Positions 46,412 through 55,811 of a stretch of 64,000 bases of DNA are shown here, piece after piece (the first letter of the stretch is position 1; each line of letters starts with the position of its first letter). The DNA comes from Bacillus yapensis (GTDB lineage: Bacteria; Bacillota; Bacilli; Bacillales; Cytobacillaceae): positions 124,001 through 188,000 of the forward strand of contig NZ_SUND01000003.1 of NCBI RefSeq assembly GCF_005280205.1, read 5' to 3'. Below the pieces are notes generated by a model that saw only the letters and a list, made by a program, of their open reading frames with translations, was not told where the DNA came from and did not search any database. A program made the position numbers and the translations under genes.

Positions 46412-47296
46412 TTAATATCTCTTTTGAAACTTATTTCGAATAATGATTGCAACTGAATTCATCAAGAATAATAGAACTAAAAGTACAACAATTGTTGCTG
46501 CTGCAAGGTTTGCGTATTCAGCAACTAGTGCCGCGTCGATTGTCCAGTAATAAATTTGTAGTGGCATAACCGTAAATTTATCGAAGATTCCATCTGGTAA
46601 AGGAAGCAATAAAGCTGGTATTCCCAACACTACTAATGGTGCAGTCTCTCCAATCGCACGGGAAAGTGCTAAAATGACCCCAGTTAGAATACCTGGTAAA
46701 GCAGCAGGCAAAACAACATTTTTAATCGTTTGCCATTTGGTTGCTCCCATCCCATAGGAAGCATCTCTCAAGAATTGTGGCACTGCACGAATTGCCTCTT
46801 GTGCACTTACAACAACGACAGGTAATACAAGGAGTGCCATCGTCAATCCACCCGCCAACACGACAGCACCCATGCCTAAACCTCTGACGAAGACTGTCAA
46901 TCCAAGAAGACCAAAAACAATAGAAGGTACCCCAGCAAGATTGGAAATATTGATTTGTATGAACGCTTGGAAACGTCCCTTCTTCGCATATTCTTCTAAA
47001 TAGATGGCAGTTCCTACACCTAATATAAAAGTTATTGGGGCAACAACGAGCATTAACCAAAAAGTACCCGAAATGGCTCCCATAATTCCTGCTCTCTCTG
47101 CATCTGTTGACAATTTACTCGTAAGGAAATCGAAATCAATCCACCCTATACTATCTGTAACAACGCGATAAAAGAGTATAACGAGAACTACTAATCCAAC
47201 TAATGTCGCAAGAAAAAATAGTCTTTTTGCTAAGTTATTTAGGACTAAACGGGAGCCTAATTTTTTCTGTACTTGTTCCGCATCAATGTATTTCAT
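46412..47296 (-). CDS. pstA: phosphate ABC transporter permease PstA
   Basis: A 294-residue permease with six membrane helices and the BPD_transp_1 EAA loop 'EAIRAVPQFLRDASYGMGATKWQTIKNVVLPAALPGI'. It pairs with PstC. It starts two bases after the pstC stop, behind GGGAGGAG. Confidence 0.96.
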   Translation of the reverse strand: MKYIDAEQVQKKLGSRLVLNNLAKRLFFLATLVGLVVLVILFYRVVTDSIGWIDFDFLTSKLSTDAERAGIMGAISGTFWLMLVVAPITFILGVGTAIYLEEYAKKGRFQAFIQINISNLAGVPSIVFGLLGLTVFVRGLGMGAVVLAGGLTMALLVLPVVVVSAQEAIRAVPQFLRDASYGMGATKWQTIKNVVLPAALPGILTGVILALSRAIGETAPLVVLGIPALLLPLPDGIFDKFTVMPLQIYYWTIDAALVAEYANLAAATIVVLLVLLFLMNSVAIIIRNKFQKRY

Positions 47297-47298
47297 AA

Positions 47299-48261
47299 TT
47301 AGTACTCCTCCCTAAATTTACGAGAAATATACTGGGCGATTAAATTCATAATGAGTGTAAAGACAAACAATGTCATTGCCACAGCATAAAGACTATAATA
47401 TAAAGTCGATCCAGCAGGAGCATCTCCACCAGTTACTTCTACTATATACGCGGTCATTGTTTGCATCGATTGGGTAAGATCAAAACTAAAGTTCTTCGAG
47501 CTTCCACTTGCAATCGTAACAATCATTGTTTCACCAATAGCACGTGAAATTCCTAGCACAAAGGAAGCAACGATACCAGAAATAGCTGCAGGTACGACTA
47601 CCTTCCAAGTCACTTCTAATTTTGTCGCTCCAAGTCCCAATGCTCCTTCTCTCATCGCATTCGGTACAGCACTAAGAGCGTCTTCCGATAATGACGCAAC
47701 CATTGGAATGATCATGATTCCCATGACAATTCCAGGACTAAGGATATTTGTTGGGTCTAAGCCTGGAATAATCGCTCTTAAAATCGGAGTAACGAACGTT
47801 AAAGCAAAAAATCCATATACAATTGTCGGAATACCTGCAAGTATTTCTAATATCGGCTTGACTACTCTTCTAACCTTCTCCGACGCATATTCACTCAAAT
47901 AAATCGCAGTCATTAGGCCAATTGGAATTGCCACAATCATCGCAATGACCGAAGACATTAATGTTCCCATAAGAAGTGGTAGCACACCAAACTGAGCATT
48001 ATCTCCTAATGGCTTAAGAATCGTTCCAGTGAAAAAGTCAATAAACGGTACAACTTTAAAAAACTCTATTGTCTCAGCAAGTAATGTTATTAAAATGCCA
48101 GCTGTCGTCAGAATTGAGATAACAGCAATAACCAATAAGATTTTTGGGATAAGTAATTCCACAATATTGGTAAAAGAAACAGATTGTTTGTTCTCTTCAA
48201 TCATTTTTCTAATACTTACGTTTTTGTCTCTATCTTTACTTTTTGATTTATCCAAAATCAT
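47299..48261 (-). CDS. pstC: phosphate ABC transporter permease PstC
   Basis: A 320-residue permease with six membrane helices and the EAA loop 'EDALSAVPNAMREGALGLGATKLEVTWKVVVPAAISGI'. The N-terminal 30 residues are hydrophilic and face the cytoplasm. GGAAGGAG lies before ATG 48261. About 200 bases with a stable hairpin separate it from pstS. Confidence 0.96.
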   Translation of the reverse strand: MILDKSKSKDRDKNVSIRKMIEENKQSVSFTNIVELLIPKILLVIAVISILTTAGILITLLAETIEFFKVVPFIDFFTGTILKPLGDNAQFGVLPLLMGTLMSSVIAMIVAIPIGLMTAIYLSEYASEKVRRVVKPILEILAGIPTIVYGFFALTFVTPILRAIIPGLDPTNILSPGIVMGIMIIPMVASLSEDALSAVPNAMREGALGLGATKLEVTWKVVVPAAISGIVASFVLGISRAIGETMIVTIASGSSKNFSFDLTQSMQTMTAYIVEVTGGDAPAGSTLYYSLYAVAMTLFVFTLIMNLIAQYISRKFREEY

Positions 48262-48361
48262 TTTCTCCTTCCAGAAACTGACCCTTTTATTATGAGAAGA
48301 AGTTTTTTCATACTTGAAGCGATTTATTGCAAAATTCTTACGTTATCACCAAAGCATACAT

Positions 48362-48398
48362 GGCTCTTTTCTCAGCAATAATTTTTGAGAAAAGAGCC
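48362..48398 (-). promoter_or_regulatory. pstS-pstC intercistronic hairpin
   Basis: GGCTCTTTTCTCA pairs perfectly with TGAGAAAAGAGCC (13 pairs, 11-base loop), with no T run behind it. It looks like a processing or partial-termination structure that protects the pstS message and lowers expression of the transporter genes compared with the binding protein. Confidence 0.65.
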
Positions 48399-48459
48399 TT
48401 CATTTATAAATGTGTAAGAAGACGAAAAGGGTTTTATCCCTTCTCATCTTCCAATTTGA

Positions 48460-49455
48460 TTATTTCAATGCTTCTAATGCATCTAGTGAAGCTTGAATTT
48501 CATCATCAGTTAAAGGAGCAAACCCAGTTTCAGCCGCTACGTCTTGAGCATTTTCAATTGTGTACTTAGCGTAATCTAATACTTGTGGTTTTTCCTTCGC
48601 CATATTTACATTAAGATAAGTAAATACCGGGCGTGTGAATGGGCTATAACCAAACTCTTCGCTTTCACCAATTGTATCTAAGCTTGGAGCAACTGCACCA
48701 TTTCCGAAGTCAACACTTACAGCTGCAAGCTTATCTTTGTTGCTGTCATAGTATCCATATCCAAAGAACGCGATAGCATTTTTATCCTTTGATACTAAGT
48801 CAACTAAGATTGAATACTCTTGTTGAAGATTAATATCAGCATCTAAATCTTGCTCTTCAAGAATGTTTTCCCAGAAGAATTCATATGTTCCATGGTTTTC
48901 ATTTGGTCCTAATTTTGTAATGGGCTCATTTGGAAACTCAGGACGTACATCAGACCAATTTTTAAGACCTTTACTATCTAAGAAGATATTCTTAACTTCT
49001 TCTGCAGTTAATTCTTTAGCCCAGTCGTTTTCTGGGTTAATAACAAATGTTAAACCATCTAAAGCAACTTTTAACTCTTGTACTTCGATCCCTAATTCGT
49101 CAGCAGAAGCTTTTTCTTCATCTTTAATTGCACGAGAAGCGTCATTGAAATCTGTTCCGCCTTCTTCAACTAAGAATTTCTTAAATCCTGCAGAAGTACC
49201 AGCACGACCAACCTCAACAGAAACATTTTCTTGAGCGTTTGTCATATAGTTTTCAGCCATTTTCGCCATGAATGGATATACAGTACCTGATCCATCAATA
49301 ACAACACTGCCTTCTAATTCTGCTGTTTCTTCAGTGCTTCCATTTCCACCATCTGTTGTTTCTTCTGGCTCTTCAGAATTGCTACCACAAGCAGCAGCAA
49401 ATACCATTAGAGCTGCTAGGATAAAAAATAAACCTAGTTTCTTAAGACTTTTCAT
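48460..49455 (-). CDS. pstS: phosphate-binding lipoprotein PstS
   Basis: A 331-residue substrate-binding lipoprotein. The signal peptide 'MKSLKKLGLFFILAALMVFAAAC' ends in a lipobox (FAAAC), followed by a low-complexity Glu/Gly/Thr linker. Phosphate-binding segments 'IDGSGTVYPFMAKMAENY' and 'GRAGTSAGFKKF' are seen. First gene of the pst operon, under four PhoP boxes. Confidence 0.96.
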   Translation of the reverse strand: MKSLKKLGLFFILAALMVFAAACGSNSEEPEETTDGGNGSTEETAELEGSVVIDGSGTVYPFMAKMAENYMTNAQENVSVEVGRAGTSAGFKKFLVEEGGTDFNDASRAIKDEEKASADELGIEVQELKVALDGLTFVINPENDWAKELTAEEVKNIFLDSKGLKNWSDVRPEFPNEPITKLGPNENHGTYEFFWENILEEQDLDADINLQQEYSILVDLVSKDKNAIAFFGYGYYDSNKDKLAAVSVDFGNGAVAPSLDTIGESEEFGYSPFTRPVFTYLNVNMAKEKPQVLDYAKYTIENAQDVAAETGFAPLTDDEIQASLDALEALK

Positions 49456-49515
49456 TTTTCTTTTTCCCCCTAAGAGTGGTTGTTTTGTCCTACATGCTTA
49501 ATATTAAAACTTCTC

Positions 49516-49554
49516 TGTAAACAGCGTTTTAATGAATTGTAAAGGTTTAGTAAA
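49516..49554 (-). promoter_or_regulatory. PhoP box upstream of pstS
   Basis: On the minus strand four hexamers follow with exact five-base spacing: TTTACT, TTTACA, TTAAAA and TTTACA. This is the 11-base-period repeat bound by PhoP~P in Bacillus. A TAATAT at 49501-49506 is a likely -10. The operon should therefore be induced by phosphate starvation. Confidence 0.85.
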
Positions 49555-49634
49555 TTTGCATCGAATAGGAATAAAATTCGTCGAATATGGGAAATGAGCC
49601 TTAGTCCTTGCTGAATTCAGCCAATAGAATAGAA

Positions 49635-49668
49635 AAAAGCCGTCCCTCGATAATCGAAAGACGACTTT
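49635..49668 (-). terminator. terminator of pbpA
   Basis: AAAG-CGTC arms with a TCGAT/ATCGA centre form a hairpin followed by TTTTTT on the minus strand. Confidence 0.75.
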
Positions 49669-49678
49669 ATGATTTGCT

Positions 49679-51859
49679 CTATTCTTCTGTTTGCTCTTCT
49701 TGTTGTTCTTGTTGTTCTGTTTCTGCTCCTTCAGCTGCACCATTATCCGTAGTTGAAGGACTCGCTAATTTGCTTTCTTCTCTTGTCTTTTTCAAATCAA
49801 AATATGCATCAAGAGCTCTTCTAGCTATATTATAGTTGGCTGAGTGTCCACTATGTCCTTCATAGGCCCATGGTACAACAACTGCAATAGCAACTTCTGG
49901 ATTATCATGTGGTGCATAGCCAATAAAGCTTAAATTCATTACTTCTACTGGATTCTTGAAATTCTTTCGTAAAGGTCCATCGTAAAATCCTTGGGCTGTT
50001 CCTGATTTACCGGCAGCTGCGTAATCAGCCCCCAAGAATTTACTATATGCGGTTCCTTCTGGATTCGCTACTACTTGACGGAAGCCTTCATGAATATTTT
50101 CCATCCAACCATCTTCAAGATTAATACGGTTTAATACTTTCGGCTGAATTTCTTTGATTACAGGTCCTAATTCATTCGTTTCTTCCAATGGAGCATGGAT
50201 TTCCTTTACCATACGTGGCTGAATACGATATCCACCGTTAGCAATAGTCGAAACATACTGAGCCAATTGCATTGGGGTATACGTATCATACTGACCAATT
50301 GATAAGAAGAGCAATTGGGCTGGCGTTTTTTCTGGTCCTACGTATCCAGTTGACTCATTTGGCAGGTCAATACCCGTAGAGGAACCCAAACCAAATTGAG
50401 CAAAAGATTGCCGAATTGTATCGAAAGCCTTTTTGTTAATTGGTAAGGCTTTATTAGGTCGATAATTTCCTTCCCCGATAGCAATAGCCGTTTTAAACAT
50501 ATAAACGTTCGAGGAAACTCGAAGAGCGCGGATATCGCTTGTATTTCCAAAATTTTTCCAAGAACTTATTTCCTTGGATCCCGCAATGTGTAACGGTTCG
50601 TCGTAAAACACAGTTCCAGGCTTGATTACACCCGTTTGATAACCAGTTAAAATAGTTGCACCTTTTACCGTTGATCCAACGTTATAAGAGGTTGAAATGT
50701 TTCCAAGTGCAAAATCCTGCATTTCGGTTTTTCCAGTTTCACTATCTTTCACTAACTGTTTACCAGCCATTGTTAAGACATCCCCCGAATTCGGGTCCAT
50801 CATGACAACAAATGCTCGATCCAATAAACTTGTTCTACCAGATGACTTTGCATTTCTTAATTCTTCTTCAACAACTTTTTCAACCTCAAGCTGTAGATCC
50901 ATATCAATAGTTAGAACGAGGTCTTTTCCTCTTTCACCTTCAGAGATAACTTCTGTTTCAACTACTTTTCCTGACTTGTCAGTAACATTCTTCACTTTTG
51001 CTTTTTGTCCATGAAGAACCTCTTCGTATTGCTTCTCGATATAACTTTTTCCAACTCGGTCATTGCGGTTATAGCCACGTGCCATAAAGTAATCGAGTTG
51101 TTCTTTCGGAATCCCTTCATCCGAATCTGTTACTTTTCCAAGAACAGTCTTCAATGTACTGCCAAAGGCATAGGATCTCTCCCAATCGGTTGTTGTATCA
51201 ACCCCAGGAAGATATTGAAGATTTTCACTAACGAGCGCGAATTCTTTTTGCGTAACATCTTCATTTTTCACAATTTGCGGGGTTAAAGCATAGCCGCTAT
51301 TAAAAGCGCGATAAATAGCTAGAATTTCTAAATCGTCTGCTGTTAGTTCACTTAATTCCTCTTCAGTAATACGTTCTAACTGCAGGTTATAAATCTTTTT
51401 ATCATATTCTTTAGCTTCTAATTCTTCTTTTAGCTTTTCTTTCTCTTTTTCCGATACCTTCTTAGTGGCACGTTCAGGGTTTAAAAGAATCCAATAGTCC
51501 TTCTTGTCCCGTTCTTGAACTTTATCTGGCTTCAACTCAATTAGTTTCGCTAATTTTTTCGCAACATCCAGCATTTCATCCTGACTAGCACCAAAATTGG
51601 TATATGTAATCGCATTTTTCGGTGTATTATCAACAATAACCTTTCCATTACGGTCATACATTTTCCCTCTTGGAACAGGATTATTTACCGTGATATCCTC
51701 CGTTCTTTCAATTTCTCGCTTATAATCATCTCCGTACACAATTTGTACAACCCCAAGACGGAGGATTAAAACAGAAAAAAGAAAAAACACAATAAAAAAT
51801 AATAAATTTAAACGAACAGGTATTATTCTCTTTTTCTTTTTTTCACTCTTATTAACCAA
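49679..51859 (-). CDS. pbpA: class B penicillin-binding protein PBP2A-type
   Basis: A 726-residue transpeptidase of the elongasome. One N-terminal membrane helix (about residues 15-35), a PBP dimerisation domain, and the transpeptidase domain with SxxK in 'GSTVKGATIL', SxN in 'SSNVYMF' and KSG in 'AGKSGTAQGF'. The C-terminus is rich in Glu and Gln. The start is TTG 51859 behind GGAAGTGGG; no better start is seen nearby. B. subtilis PbpA is required for rod shape together with PbpH. Confidence 0.93.
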   Translation of the reverse strand: MVNKSEKKKKRIIPVRLNLLFFIVFFLFSVLILRLGVVQIVYGDDYKREIERTEDITVNNPVPRGKMYDRNGKVIVDNTPKNAITYTNFGASQDEMLDVAKKLAKLIELKPDKVQERDKKDYWILLNPERATKKVSEKEKEKLKEELEAKEYDKKIYNLQLERITEEELSELTADDLEILAIYRAFNSGYALTPQIVKNEDVTQKEFALVSENLQYLPGVDTTTDWERSYAFGSTLKTVLGKVTDSDEGIPKEQLDYFMARGYNRNDRVGKSYIEKQYEEVLHGQKAKVKNVTDKSGKVVETEVISEGERGKDLVLTIDMDLQLEVEKVVEEELRNAKSSGRTSLLDRAFVVMMDPNSGDVLTMAGKQLVKDSETGKTEMQDFALGNISTSYNVGSTVKGATILTGYQTGVIKPGTVFYDEPLHIAGSKEISSWKNFGNTSDIRALRVSSNVYMFKTAIAIGEGNYRPNKALPINKKAFDTIRQSFAQFGLGSSTGIDLPNESTGYVGPEKTPAQLLFLSIGQYDTYTPMQLAQYVSTIANGGYRIQPRMVKEIHAPLEETNELGPVIKEIQPKVLNRINLEDGWMENIHEGFRQVVANPEGTAYSKFLGADYAAAGKSGTAQGFYDGPLRKNFKNPVEVMNLSFIGYAPHDNPEVAIAVVVPWAYEGHSGHSANYNIARRALDAYFDLKKTREESKLASPSTTDNGAAEGAETEQQEQQEEQTEE

Positions 51860-51956
51860 TGTTTATACCCACTTCCCAGATGCTTTCTTACAATAATACT
51901 ATTTTAAAGGAAACGTCCCTAAATTTCTATTGTGACACAACAAAAAGATTTTTCCA

Positions 51957-51985
51957 AAAGAAAAGGAAAGGCAAAAAACCTTTCC
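51957..51985 (-). terminator. terminator of yqgE
   Basis: GGAAAGG and CCTTTCC pair around a seven-base loop with TTTTC following on the minus strand. Confidence 0.7.
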
Positions 51986-51987
51986 AT

Positions 51988-53193
51988 TCATTGGGAGAAC
52001 TCTATTTTTCGGACAAAGAAGTAAATCAACGTATGTCCAGCGCCGAGAATTAGTAAAATGATAGGGGTAATTTTCTCTGGGTTAAAAAAAGCTATACCAA
52101 TGAGGAATAACACAATGGAGACGGCTCTTCCCGCGTTTAAATAAATTTCTCTTACAACAATATACTCAATTCTCATTTCAGCAGCTTTCCAGCCACTCCC
52201 GATGACGTCATAGGTCATAGACATGTATGGAACTAGTAATAATGGATAGGCAACGGCGATTACTCCTGCGTAAATAAGTAACTTTATATAGGATGGTTCA
52301 AAGACAATGACGAAAATAGATAAATATAGAAGGATTCCTCCAATTAAAATTGCTTTCTTTCGCATGTCTTTTTTGATCAATTTTGAAACCAAATAGTAGG
52401 CAATAAAGGATATTCCCGAATTAATCAGCCCAAAGGTGCCCAAAGAAAGCTCACTGCCTGTCGATATAAAGACAAACACAGAAATGATGAAGGCAAAAGT
52501 TCCTTCACGAAAGCCTTGAAAAAAATTGGCATTCGTGATCAGACTCCAATTTCGATTTTCTTTTCGTTCTTTAAGGATACGGACGAAATAATATTTCCCC
52601 TTCGCTGGCCTTCTTTTAATAAAAAAGCTCAGGAATACCGCTAGTGAAAACAGTCCCAGTGAAATGCCAAATACGATCGAATACCCTACCATTTTATCCA
52701 TTTTTGAAATAATAAATCCAGCCGCAATTGGGCCAATCATACCACCAATTGAAGACAAAATTCCTAAAAAACCGTTAAAAAAATCTCTTGATTCTGGCTC
52801 AGTGATTTCGAAAGTTAACACATTATAAGCAAGCCAGTAGAATCCATAACCGATTCCCAATAATCCACCTAGAAGAAGTAAAAACTTCGAAGCACTCGTT
52901 CCAATTAACAAGACCGTCAAATAAAAGAGAGCTAAAAAAATGACACCGATTCTAAACACAATCACCCTGTCAATTTTTTTAGCCCACCTACCTGCAAGAA
53001 TAAAGGTAATCGGCTGCATAATGACGACAGCTAAATTATACATTCCCAAATCTGAAAACTCACCTGATTGCTTCCATAAATATATATTTACGAATGTATT
53101 TGATAACGCCACACTTAACGAATACAAACCACCAATGATCAGTAACAAAGTCAAATCTTTAGTTAATTCTACATCACCAAGCATTTTACGCAT
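51988..53193 (-). CDS. yqgE: MFS transporter YqgE
   Basis: A 401-residue major facilitator with about 11-12 membrane helices. The loop 'AGRWAKKIDRVIVFRIG' between helices 2 and 3 is a variant of the MFS motif A. Substrate unknown; no resistance-type signature is evident. AAAGGGGAG precedes the ATG. Its place between pbpA and sodA is the same as in B. subtilis. Confidence 0.88.
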   Translation of the reverse strand: MRKMLGDVELTKDLTLLLIIGGLYSLSVALSNTFVNIYLWKQSGEFSDLGMYNLAVVIMQPITFILAGRWAKKIDRVIVFRIGVIFLALFYLTVLLIGTSASKFLLLLGGLLGIGYGFYWLAYNVLTFEITEPESRDFFNGFLGILSSIGGMIGPIAAGFIISKMDKMVGYSIVFGISLGLFSLAVFLSFFIKRRPAKGKYYFVRILKERKENRNWSLITNANFFQGFREGTFAFIISVFVFISTGSELSLGTFGLINSGISFIAYYLVSKLIKKDMRKKAILIGGILLYLSIFVIVFEPSYIKLLIYAGVIAVAYPLLLVPYMSMTYDVIGSGWKAAEMRIEYIVVREIYLNAGRAVSIVLFLIGIAFFNPEKITPIILLILGAGHTLIYFFVRKIEFSQ

Positions 53194-53306
53194 AAAAAAA
53201 CTCCCCTTTATATCTAGGGGTAGTTTCTAACAAAAACAAGTTCGTTATTCACTTTTAAATATGTTGATTGTTTTTAACATCGAAATTTTTGAAAAAAGCC
53301 AATAAA

Positions 53307-53340
53307 AAAGCAAAGGGTAAAAATCCCTTTGCTTTAAAAA
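53307..53340 (-). terminator. terminator of sodA
   Basis: AAAGCAAAGGG pairs with CCCTTTGCTTT and is followed by T on the minus strand. Confidence 0.85.
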
Positions 53341-53346
53341 GTCAGC

Positions 53347-53955
53347 TTATTTTGCTGCGCTGTAAAGCTTAGCAACTTCATCCCAATTTACCACATTCCA
53401 GAAAGCACCGATGTAGTCTGGGCGACGGTTTTGATAATTTAAGTAGTAAGCATGCTCCCATACATCAAGTCCAAGAACAGGAGTCTTGCCTTCCATTAAT
53501 GGAGAGTCTTGATTTGGAGTGCTTGTTACTTCTAATTCACCATTGTTTACAACTAGCCAAGCCCAACCAGAACCAAAGCGTGTTGTAGCAGCTTTTGTGA
53601 ATTCAGCTTTGAAGTTATCTAAGCTTCCAAATTTGCTGTTAATTGCATCAGCTAATTCTCCAGTAGGAGCTCCGCCACCATTTGGAGAAAGGATTGTCCA
53701 GAATAGTGAGTGGTTAGCATGTCCGCCACCATTGTTACGTACAGCAGTACGTGCAGCTTCTGGGACTGCATCTAAATTAGCAACAACTTCTTCAACTGAT
53801 TTAGAAAGAAGTTCTGCGTTTCCTTCTAATGCAGCATTTAAATTTGTTACATAAGTGTTGTGATGTTTAGTGTGGTGAATATTCATTGTTTCTTTGTCGA
53901 TATGTGGTTCTAATGCGTCATAAGCGTACGGTAATTGTGGTAATTCGAAAGCCAT
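53347..53955 (-). CDS. sodA: superoxide dismutase (Mn)
   Basis: A 202-residue Fe/Mn superoxide dismutase. Metal ligands are the His of '[12 protein letters not shown]', the His of 'HANHSLFW', and the Asp and His of '[19 protein letters not shown]'. The '[19 protein letters not shown]' segment is typical of the Mn form. GGGAGGAAATG precedes the start. It is divergent from the Fnr gene. Confidence 0.96.
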   Translation of the reverse strand: MAFELPQLPYAYDALEPHIDKETMNIHHTKHHNTYVTNLNAALEGNAELLSKSVEEVVANLDAVPEAARTAVRNNGGGHANHSLFWTILSPNGGGAPTGELADAINSKFGSLDNFKAEFTKAATTRFGSGWAWLVVNNGELEVTSTPNQDSPLMEGKTPVLGLDVWEHAYYLNYQNRRPDYIGAFWNVVNWDEVAKLYSAAK

Positions 53956-54264
53956 GATTCATTTCCTCCCTATGTATCCTCAAATTTTTTAGAAGCATTC
54001 TTAGACTCATTATGAGTTAAAAATTTTTCTAATGTGATTAAGTTAAGATTACCAAAACTGGATTATTGTTTCAAATAATTTGTCTTTTCGTAACCATAAC
54101 TATAATAACCATTCCACTTATTAAGTATTCCACATTCATGGCCAATCTCCTTTTTAATTTCAGCACAAAGTTCGATAATTTGTCATGAATCTACCAACCC
54201 ATATATAGCAACGATTAAGGCGATAAACACCGTATCAATAGAGGTTTTTAAGGGTCAGCTGATA
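53956..54264. other. intergenic region between sodA and fnr
   Basis: About 300 AT-rich bases with the sodA promoter presumably on the minus strand. Apart from the fnr promoter at its right end, no gene, terminator or known RNA was recognised. Confidence 0.5.
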
Positions 54265-54316
54265 TTGACAGTCGACCCAATAGTTGCGATATTTTAAGTA
54301 AGTGAAGAATATCACA
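54265..54316 (+). promoter_or_regulatory. fnr promoter with Crp/Fnr-type operator
   Basis: TTGACA (54265-54270), 17 bases, GATATT (54288-54293) form a SigA-type promoter with a start near 54300. Right behind it, AGTGA-N6-TCACA at 54301-54316 matches the Crp/Fnr box TGTGA-N6-TCACA in 9 of 10 positions. A box over the start site implies repression, most simply by the encoded protein itself. Confidence 0.6.
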
Positions 54317-54357
54317 ATCTAGTTTTAAAAATTCGCATTTCATTAGGAGTGGTATTG

Positions 54358-55053
54358 ATGAATGAGCTATCTCTATCTTTGTACAGTTTACTCATACAAG
54401 AGTTTGTTGATAAGGAAACAATTCAAAAATATAAAGCTGGAACAATACTTTTTAACGAAGGCGATTCGGTCGATTACGTCTTCATCTTATTGCGTGGAAG
54501 TGTCTCTCTCGGTCGTGTTCATGTAAAAGGAAAGGAATTCATTCTTAAAATCCTTTCTGGAGAAGAGCTATTGATTGAATATCAACTCTATAAACAACAA
54601 CCTAAATACCACTTTTATGCAAAAACTCTTTCAGATTGTGAAATGCTGATGATCAAACGGACTGATTTTGAACGTTTTGTGCAAAAGGATCCAGTAACTC
54701 AAAATACTTTATCTGCTTGGCTAAGTACGCGATATTTAAAGGCTCAAATGAAATGCCAGGATTTAATGATGAACGGAAAAAAAGGTGGACTTTATTCCAT
54801 CATAATACGTTTATGCAATAGTTATGGAATTATGACTGATGAAGGAATATTAATTGATCTTCCTTTAACCCACCAAGAGCTCGCGAATTTCACTTACGGA
54901 ACACGTGAAGTCATCCAACGTATGTTAAAAGAACTTCGAGAAAAGGATGTTATTGCTTACAACCAACAACGGTTGGTCGTCAAGAATATAAGCTATTTAA
55001 AAGACACCGTTGATTGTCAAAACTGCCCTTATGAAATATGTGGGATTAACTAA
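54358..55053 (+). CDS. fnr: Crp/Fnr-family regulator, Fnr-type with Cys cluster
   Basis: A 231-residue regulator: N-terminal cyclic-nucleotide-like beta barrel (about residues 20-125), a dimer helix and a C-terminal winged helix ('THQELANFTYGTREVIQRMLKELREK'). The C-terminus ends in C-Q-N-C-P-Y-E-I-C, a C-x2-C-x4-C cluster. This is the same spacing as the three cysteines that hold the 4Fe-4S cluster of B. subtilis Fnr, so an oxygen sensor is likely. ATG 54358 has TAGGAG eight bases before it. The E. coli-type N-terminal Cys cluster is absent, as expected for the Bacillus type. The recognition helix 'TREVIQRML' is like other Fnr proteins. Confidence 0.8.
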   Translation: MNELSLSLYSLLIQEFVDKETIQKYKAGTILFNEGDSVDYVFILLRGSVSLGRVHVKGKEFILKILSGEELLIEYQLYKQQPKYHFYAKTLSDCEMLMIKRTDFERFVQKDPVTQNTLSAWLSTRYLKAQMKCQDLMMNGKKGGLYSIIIRLCNSYGIMTDEGILIDLPLTHQELANFTYGTREVIQRMLKELREKDVIAYNQQRLVVKNISYLKDTVDCQNCPYEICGIN

Positions 55054-55063
55054 ACAAATGATA

Positions 55064-55117
55064 AAAAGAAGCTGTTTCAAAAAGGTTGTCATGGTCCTTT
55101 TACGAACAGCTTTTTCT
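55064..55117. terminator. bidirectional terminator
   Basis: AGAAGCTGTT and AACAGCTTTTTC form the outer stem, with a smaller AAAAGG/CCTTTT stem inside. Confidence 0.7.
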
Positions 55118-55131
55118 AATTTGATAGCTCA

Positions 55132-55611
55132 TTAAATAACAATAAAAAAATAAATGATCTGTAATGCTTGAATAATCCCTTTTGTAATTACACTGCTAAT
55201 AAATCCAATCACTGAACCAAAACCGATCGATACCGCACTCTTAAAATCTTTCTTATTGACAATTAACTCTGCTAAAATTGCGCCTAAAAAAGGGCCAATG
55301 ATAATTCCTAAAAACGGAATGACAAATGGGCCAACTAAAAGACCAATTGTACTTCCCCACACTCCCGCTTTCGTGCCTCCATATTTCTTCACACCGATCA
55401 TATTCGTGACGAAATCTGCTCCAAATAACAATACAACTAGCAGCCCCTGTACAAGCCAGAAAATCCAATTAAATGGTTCGAAGCTGAAGAAAACACCATA
55501 TAGTAAGAACCCTCCAAGCAAAAACAAGACACTCGGGACGATGGGATAAATTAATCCAACGAACGAAATAACAAAAAGCGCTATAATAATGACCCAATAA
55601 ACGATATCCAT
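55132..55611 (-). CDS. yqgC: DUF456 membrane protein YqgC
   Basis: A 159-residue membrane protein with about five hydrophobic helices and the glycine-rich DUF456 pattern '[34 protein letters not shown]'. Length equals B. subtilis YqgC. Function unknown. AAAGGAGG precedes the ATG. Confidence 0.9.
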   Translation of the reverse strand: MDIVYWVIIIALFVISFVGLIYPIVPSVLFLLGGFLLYGVFFSFEPFNWIFWLVQGLLVVLLFGADFVTNMIGVKKYGGTKAGVWGSTIGLLVGPFVIPFLGIIIGPFLGAILAELIVNKKDFKSAVSIGFGSVIGFISSVITKGIIQALQIIYFFIVI

Positions 55612-55768
55612 AAAACGACCTCCTTTTCTTTAGTTATGCTTACTAACTATGTAATCATACTCCCTTAGAAAAAACCAATATTATAGGTAAGCAAGAAATT
55701 TATTTTGAGTTGCTATTATCTCATGAGTCCAGAAACTGTGTCCTTATGCCGTTACTGAAAAAAATGAG

Positions 55769-55802
55769 AAGCTCCCCCAAACGCTTTTTGGGACAGCTTC
55801 TC
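55769..55802 (-). terminator. terminator of the Na/Pi cotransporter gene
   Basis: AGAAGCTGTCCCAAA and TTTGGGGGAGCTTCT pair on the minus strand (one mismatch) and are followed by TTTTTTT. Confidence 0.8.
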
Positions 55803-55811
55803 AAATCATCA

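Noticed and set aside
50697-51286. Frames antisense to pbpA
   Set aside because: No start signals; the minus-strand frame carries all class B PBP motifs.
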